NCBI RefSeq assembly: GCF_900106665.1 | Contig: NZ_FNNA01000001.1 | Span: 496,001 to 560,000, forward strand | Direction of reading: 5' to 3' | DNA from: Paracoccus sanguinis | GTDB lineage: Bacteria > Pseudomonadota > Alphaproteobacteria > Rhodobacterales > Rhodobacteraceae | DNA: 64,000 nucleotides | In this document: positions 60,111 to 64,000 of the stretch, piece after piece | How the letters are laid out: every line of letters starts with the position of its first letter | Position numbering within the stretch: position 1 is the stretch's first letter | The notes under the pieces: generated by a model | Databases searched by the model: none | Told to the model about the DNA's origin: nothing | Seen by the model: only the letters and a program-made list of their open reading frames with translations | Position numbers and translations under genes: made by a program

Positions 60111-60126
60111 GGCAGCGCCCACAGGC

Positions 60127-60160
60127 ACCGCCGGCTGGGTATCCGGGCCAGAAAGAAGCC
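60127..60160 (+). repeat. GGGTATCCGGGCCAGAAAGAAG repeat element, copy f2 (variant)
   Basis: CCGCCGGCTGGGTATCCGGGCC followed by AGAAAGAAG. A diverged copy facing away from f1 in the same gap. Confidence 0.45.
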
Positions 60161-60173
60161 GGGGGCGCGCGCC

Positions 60174-62132
60174 TCAGGCGGCGCGGTCGGCCGGATCGAC
60201 GAGGGCCACGAGGTCCATCATGATCCGGTTCAGCTCGAAATCCTTGGGGGTATAGACGCGCGCGACGCCCATCGCGGTCAGGCGCTTGGCGTCTTCGTCG
60301 GGGATGATCCCGCCGACGGTCACCGGGATGTGCCCCAGCCCCGCCGCCCGCATCCGCGCCAGCACGTCCTCGACCAACGGCAGGTGGCTGCCCGAGAGGA
60401 TCGAGAGGCCGACGACATGGGCCTCCTGCTCCTGCGCGGCGGCGACGATCTCGGCCGGGGTCAGGCGGATGCCGTCATAGGTGATGTCGATGCCGCAGTC
60501 CCGCGCGCGGAAGGCGATCTGCTCGGCGCCGTTGGAATGCCCGTCGAGCCCCGGCTTGCCGACCACGAACTTGAGCCGCCGCCCCAGCCGGGCACTGACC
60601 GCATCGACGGCCTCGCGGATCGGCTCGAGCCCCTCGGTGCGGTTGCTGGGCGAGGGCGAGACGCCCGTCGGCCCGCGGTATTCCCCGTGCACCTGCCGCA
60701 TCACCCCCGCCCATTCGCCGGTGGTGGCCCCGGCGCGGGCCGCGGCGATCGAGGCCGGCATCACGTTGCGCCCGGCCGCGGCGTCGGCGCGCAGTTGCGC
60801 CAGCGCCGCCTCGACCGCGGCGGTGTCGCGGGAGGCGCGCCAGTCGTTCAGCCGGGCGATCTGGTCGGCCTCGACCGCCGGATCGACGACCATGATCCCG
60901 CCGTCGCCCGCGGTCAGCGGCGAGGGCTCGCCCTGCTGCCAGCGGTTGACGCCGACGACGACCGTCTCGCCGGCCTCGACCCGGTTCAGCCGGGCGGCGT
61001 TCGATTCGACCAGCCGCGCCTTCATGTAGTCGATGGCCGCGATCGCGCCGCCCATCTCATCCAGCAGCTTCAGCTCGGCCCGCGCGCCGTCCTTGAGCGC
61101 CTCGACCTTCTCGGCCACCGCCGGGTTGCCGTCGAAGAGGTCGCCGAACTCCAAGAGGTCGGTCTCGTAGGCCATGATCTGCTGCATCCGAAGCGACCAC
61201 TGCTGGTCCCAGGGCCGCGGCAGCCCAAGCGCCTCGTTCCACGCCGGCAACTGCACGGCGCGGGCGCGGGCGTTCTTGCTGAGCGTCACCGCCAGCATCT
61301 CGATCAGGATGCGGTAGACGTTGTTTTCCGGCTGCTGCTCGGTCAGGCCGAGGCTGTTGACCTGCACCCCGTAGCGGAAGCGGCGGTATTTCTCGTCCTC
61401 GATGCCGTAGCGGTCGCGGGTGATCTCGTCCCAGAGCTCGGTGAAGGCGCGCATCTTGCAGAGCTCGGTGACGAAGCGGATGCCGGCGTTCACGAAGAAG
61501 CTGATCCGCCCGACCATCGCCGGGAAGTCCTCGGGCGCGACCTTGCCCTTGAGGTCGTCGAGCACCGCGATGCCGGTGGCAAGCGCGTAAGCGAGCTCCT
61601 GCTCGGGCGTCGCGCCGGCCTCCTGCAGGTGATAGGAACACACGTTCATCGGGTTCCATTTCGGCAGATGCGCCTGGGTGTAGGCGGCCACATCCGTGAT
61701 CATGGCGAGGCTGGGCTTCGGCGGGCAGATATAGGTGCCGCGGCTCAGGTATTCCTTGACCAGGTCGTTCTGCACCGTGCCCTGCAGCGCCGCGATCTCG
61801 GCCCCCTGCTCTTCGGCCACCGCGATGTAGAGCGCAAGCAGCCACGGCGCGGTGGCGTTGATCGTCATCGAGGTGTTCATCTGCTCGAGCGGGATGGCGT
61901 CGAACAGCGCCCGCATGTCGCCCAAGTGACAGATCGGCACGCCGACCTTGCCGACCTCGCCGCGGGCCAGCACGTGGTCGCTGTCATAGCCGGTCTGGGT
62001 CGGCAGGTCGAAGGCGACCGAAAGGCCCGTCTGCCCCTTGGCGAGGTTCGTGCGGTAGAGGGCGTTCGACTTTTCCGCCGTCGAGTGGCCGGCATAGGTG
62101 CGGAACAGCCAGGGTTTGTCCTTGGTGGCCAT
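60174..62132 (-). CDS. ecm: ethylmalonyl-CoA mutase (MeaA-like, B12-dependent)
   Basis: 652 residues. The mutase barrel includes GLSVAFDLPTQTGYDSDHVLARGEVGKVGV and NTSMTINATAPWLLALY. The C-terminal cobalamin domain has KPGLDGHSNGAEQIAFRARDCG with the DxHxxG base, then SILSGSH and GGIIPDEDAK. It turns ethylmalonyl-CoA into methylsuccinyl-CoA in the ethylmalonyl-CoA pathway. The divergent ccr gene makes its substrate, which separates it from propionate methylmalonyl-CoA mutase. Confidence 0.95.
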   Translation of the reverse strand: MATKDKPWLFRTYAGHSTAEKSNALYRTNLAKGQTGLSVAFDLPTQTGYDSDHVLARGEVGKVGVPICHLGDMRALFDAIPLEQMNTSMTINATAPWLLALYIAVAEEQGAEIAALQGTVQNDLVKEYLSRGTYICPPKPSLAMITDVAAYTQAHLPKWNPMNVCSYHLQEAGATPEQELAYALATGIAVLDDLKGKVAPEDFPAMVGRISFFVNAGIRFVTELCKMRAFTELWDEITRDRYGIEDEKYRRFRYGVQVNSLGLTEQQPENNVYRILIEMLAVTLSKNARARAVQLPAWNEALGLPRPWDQQWSLRMQQIMAYETDLLEFGDLFDGNPAVAEKVEALKDGARAELKLLDEMGGAIAAIDYMKARLVESNAARLNRVEAGETVVVGVNRWQQGEPSPLTAGDGGIMVVDPAVEADQIARLNDWRASRDTAAVEAALAQLRADAAAGRNVMPASIAAARAGATTGEWAGVMRQVHGEYRGPTGVSPSPSNRTEGLEPIREAVDAVSARLGRRLKFVVGKPGLDGHSNGAEQIAFRARDCGIDITYDGIRLTPAEIVAAAQEQEAHVVGLSILSGSHLPLVEDVLARMRAAGLGHIPVTVGGIIPDEDAKRLTAMGVARVYTPKDFELNRIMMDLVALVDPADRAA

Positions 62133-62169
62133 GACGGGCGCCCTTCGCAAGATTCTTTCGGTTGGAGCC

Positions 62170-62198
62170 AGATAACGGTCAGATTGCTGCGCCGTCAA
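62170..62198 (-). promoter_or_regulatory. sigma-70 promoter for ecm
   Basis: On the minus strand TTGACG (62198-62193) and TTATCT (62175-62170) are spaced by 17 bases, about 38 bases before the ecm start. This is a good match by eye. Confidence 0.55.
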
Positions 62199-62313
62199 TT
62201 CGCCGCAGCGCGGCGAAACGCAGCGGCGTCAACCTGACCTTAACCTGTGCTGGGCTAGAGAGGCATAGGCAGGCGAATCGGCGCGGTGACGGCACGGCGG
62301 ATCGGACATATTG

Positions 62314-62344
62314 TTGCGTGACCCTACGGCGGTCCTATTGCAAT
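62314..62344 (+). promoter_or_regulatory. candidate ccr promoter with ATTGCAAT palindrome
   Basis: TTGCGT (62314-62319) and TATTGC (62336-62341) are spaced by 16 bases. The -10 overlaps ATTGCAAT (62337-62344), an 8-bp palindrome resembling the TTTGCAAA-type sites of short-chain acyl-CoA regulators (PccR/RamB). Tentative. Confidence 0.35.
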
Positions 62345-62420
62345 GTTGCGCGGCGGCGAATACCGCTGGGCGCCAAGACCGCGGCGATTCTGCACTGCGG
62401 CACGACATGAGGAGATGCCC

Positions 62421-63716
62421 ATGGCCCTGGACGCCCCCAGCCCGATCGCGCCCTATGATGCGCCGCAAAAGGATCTCTACGAGATCGGCGAGATGCCGCC
62501 GCTCGGCCATGTTCCGAAGCAGATGTACGCCTGGGCCATCCGCCGCGAGCGTCACGGCGAGCCCGACAAGTCCTTCCAGGTCGAGGTCGTGGACACGCCC
62601 GCGATCGACAGCCACGAGGTGCTCGTCCTCGTGATGGCGGCGGGCGTCAACTACAACGGCATCTGGGCCGGTCTCGGCCAGCCGATCAGCCCCTTCGACG
62701 GCCACAAGCAGCCCTATCACATCGCCGGCTCGGACGCCTCGGGGGTGATCTGGGCGGTGGGCGACAAGGTCCGCAACTGGAAGGTGGGCGACGAGGTCGT
62801 GATCCACTGCAACCAGGACGACGGCGACGACGAGGAGTGCAACGGCGGCGACCCGATGTATTCGCCGACCCAGCGGATCTGGGGCTACGAGACGCCCGAC
62901 GGCTCGTTCGCGCAGTTCACCCGGGTGCAGGCCCAGCAGCTCATGCCGCGCCCGCGCCACCTGACGTGGGAGGAGAGCGCCTGCTACACGCTGACGCTCG
63001 CCACCGCCTACCGGATGCTCTTCGGGCACGAGCCGCATGAGCTGAAGCCGGGCATGAACGTGCTGGTGTGGGGCGCCTCGGGCGGGCTTGGGTCGTTCGC
63101 GATCCAGCTGATCAACGCGGCCGGCGCCAACGCCATCGGCGTGATCTCGGAAGAGGACAAGCGCGAGTTCGTCATGGGCCTTGGCGCCAAGGGCGTCATC
63201 AACCGCAAGGACTTCAACTGCTGGGGCGCGCTGCCCAAGGTCGGCAGCGAAGAGTACAAGCAGTGGTTCAACGAGGTCCGCAAGTTCGGCAAGGCGATCT
63301 GGGACATCACCGGCAAGGGCAACAACGTCGACATCGTGTTCGAGCACCCGGGCGAGGCGACCTTCCCGGTCTCGACCTTCGTCTGCAAGAAGGGCGGCAT
63401 GGTGGTGATCTGCGCCGGCACCACCGGCTTCAACTGCACCTTCGACGTGCGCTACATGTGGATGCACCAGAAGCGCCTGCAGGGCTCGCACTTCGCGCAT
63501 CTCAAGCAGGCGAGCGCGGCCAACAAGCTGATGCTCGAGCGCCGGATCGACCCCTGCATGAGCGAGGTCTTCCCCTGGGCCGAGATCCCCGACGCGCACA
63601 CCAAGATGCTGCGCAACCAGCACAAGCCCGGCAACATGGCGGTGCTGGTGCAGGCGCCGGTGACCGGGCTCAGGACCGTCGAGGACGTGCTCGAGGCCGG
63701 GCCGACGAAGGGCTGA
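62421..63716 (+). CDS. ccr: crotonyl-CoA carboxylase/reductase
   Basis: 431 residues. It has an MDR fold with the NADPH-binding motif VWGASGGLGSFAIQLINAAGAN and segments VMAAGVNYNGIWAGLGQPISPFDGHK and HIAGSDASGVIWAVGDKV. It converts crotonyl-CoA plus CO2 to ethylmalonyl-CoA. The start at 62421 follows GAGGAG; an ATG six bases earlier is possible. It faces ecm across a 288-base gap and is followed by a terminator. Confidence 0.97.
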   Translation: MALDAPSPIAPYDAPQKDLYEIGEMPPLGHVPKQMYAWAIRRERHGEPDKSFQVEVVDTPAIDSHEVLVLVMAAGVNYNGIWAGLGQPISPFDGHKQPYHIAGSDASGVIWAVGDKVRNWKVGDEVVIHCNQDDGDDEECNGGDPMYSPTQRIWGYETPDGSFAQFTRVQAQQLMPRPRHLTWEESACYTLTLATAYRMLFGHEPHELKPGMNVLVWGASGGLGSFAIQLINAAGANAIGVISEEDKREFVMGLGAKGVINRKDFNCWGALPKVGSEEYKQWFNEVRKFGKAIWDITGKGNNVDIVFEHPGEATFPVSTFVCKKGGMVVICAGTTGFNCTFDVRYMWMHQKRLQGSHFAHLKQASAANKLMLERRIDPCMSEVFPWAEIPDAHTKMLRNQHKPGNMAVLVQAPVTGLRTVEDVLEAGPTKG

Positions 63717-63742
63717 GCGGCGGTTTTCGGTGAAATGGGGAG

Positions 63743-63766
63743 AGGCCGGCGGTTCGCCGGCCTTTT
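63743..63766 (+). terminator. terminator after ccr
   Basis: A 9-bp stem AGGCCGGCG / CGCCGGCCT with a GTT loop, followed by TTT, 27 bases after the ccr stop. Confidence 0.75.
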
Positions 63767-64000
63767 CCATTTGGTAACGGTGGGCCTGGGTAACGCCGGT
63801 CAGGCGCGCCCTGCACGGCAAGCCGTTGGGGTAGCCGCCGCGCGGAGTCGGCTGAGCGCGCGGCGCGGCGCGTGCCTGCGCGAAGGACGGGCGGCGGGCG
63901 GCAGGGCTGAGCCTCGCGTGCGCCGTAATTCCCGGCAAGGGTTGGCGCGGCGCCAGCCTCCCTCCCGCCGCACCGCCTCGCGCGCGGCCCGGGGCTGCAG
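63767..64000. other. no gene recognised at right edge
   Basis: 234 bases of GC-rich sequence after the ccr terminator. I see no open frame with coding character and no RNA signature. GGTAACG occurs twice near 63775 and 63790. A gene beyond the window may have its leader here. Confidence 0.4.

Noticed and set aside
59439..62237. 932-codon plus-strand frame across the aldolase and ecm
   Set aside because: Antisense to two recognised enzymes, crosses the intergenic repeat region, and has no motif.

Overview
The window is GC-rich, gene-dense chromosomal DNA from an alphaproteobacterium, most probably a member of the Rhodobacteraceae/Paracoccaceae. The main reasons are a MipZ-type division ATPase, the ethylmalonyl-CoA mutase / crotonyl-CoA carboxylase-reductase pair, pyruvate dehydrogenase with a lipoyl domain on E1 beta, the ffh-to-rpmE ribosomal/translation cluster, a DUF1523 protein, and small hairpin repeats ending in a TATTTGGGCC-like motif. 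I see no insertion sequence, prophage, CRISPR array, rRNA or tRNA gene. About 72 protein genes fill nearly all of the window, and no gap exceeds 300 bases.

Layout. 1-4122 (+): urease operon ureJ(partial)-ureB-ureC-ureE-ureF-ureG. 4286-9859: radical SAM protein, HNH nuclease, a translationally coupled GntR regulator / DNA glycosylase / esterase operon, a HAD nucleotidase. 9892-14369: UbiH-like monooxygenase, ilvC, a nitrobindin-like protein, a DUF333 lipoprotein. 14422-17898 (-): dnaE. 18071-22682 (+): BMP-type nucleoside ABC transporter. 22815-26193 (-): dps, acpP, fabG, fabD, ndk. 26424-32700 (+, apart from a cold-shock gene): HdeD-like protein, GDPD, ABC-F ATPase, MipA/OmpV porin-like protein, SufT-like DUF59 protein, sugar O-acetyltransferase.

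32697-39523 (-) holds seven tightly coupled genes: a coiled-coil protein, a 377-aa unknown, an AAA+ ATPase, a 100-aa membrane protein, a 468-aa unknown, a 93-aa membrane protein and a DUF1523 membrane protein. I cannot assign a function to this set; it is the best candidate here for an undescribed system.

39647-45352 (+): M20 deacylase, ftsB-like gene, pdhA-pdhB-pdhC. 45454-49826 (-): RND efflux pump and adaptor. 49981-51802: mipZ, and divergently a persulfide-dioxygenase-like gene whose -10 region is covered by a sulfide-repressor-type dyad. 51867-57889 (-): ffh, two GNAT acetyltransferases, chorismate mutase, rpsP, rimM, a membrane protein, trmD, rplS, rpmE. 58050-60011: AhpD-like protein, fasciclin protein, HpcH/HpaI aldolase. 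60174-63716: divergent ecm and ccr, two signature enzymes of the ethylmalonyl-CoA pathway for acetyl-CoA assimilation.

The calls rest on reading the translated sequence and the DNA by eye. No database search, structure prediction or codon statistic was run. Start sites were chosen from ribosome-binding sites, overlaps with neighbours and family norms.
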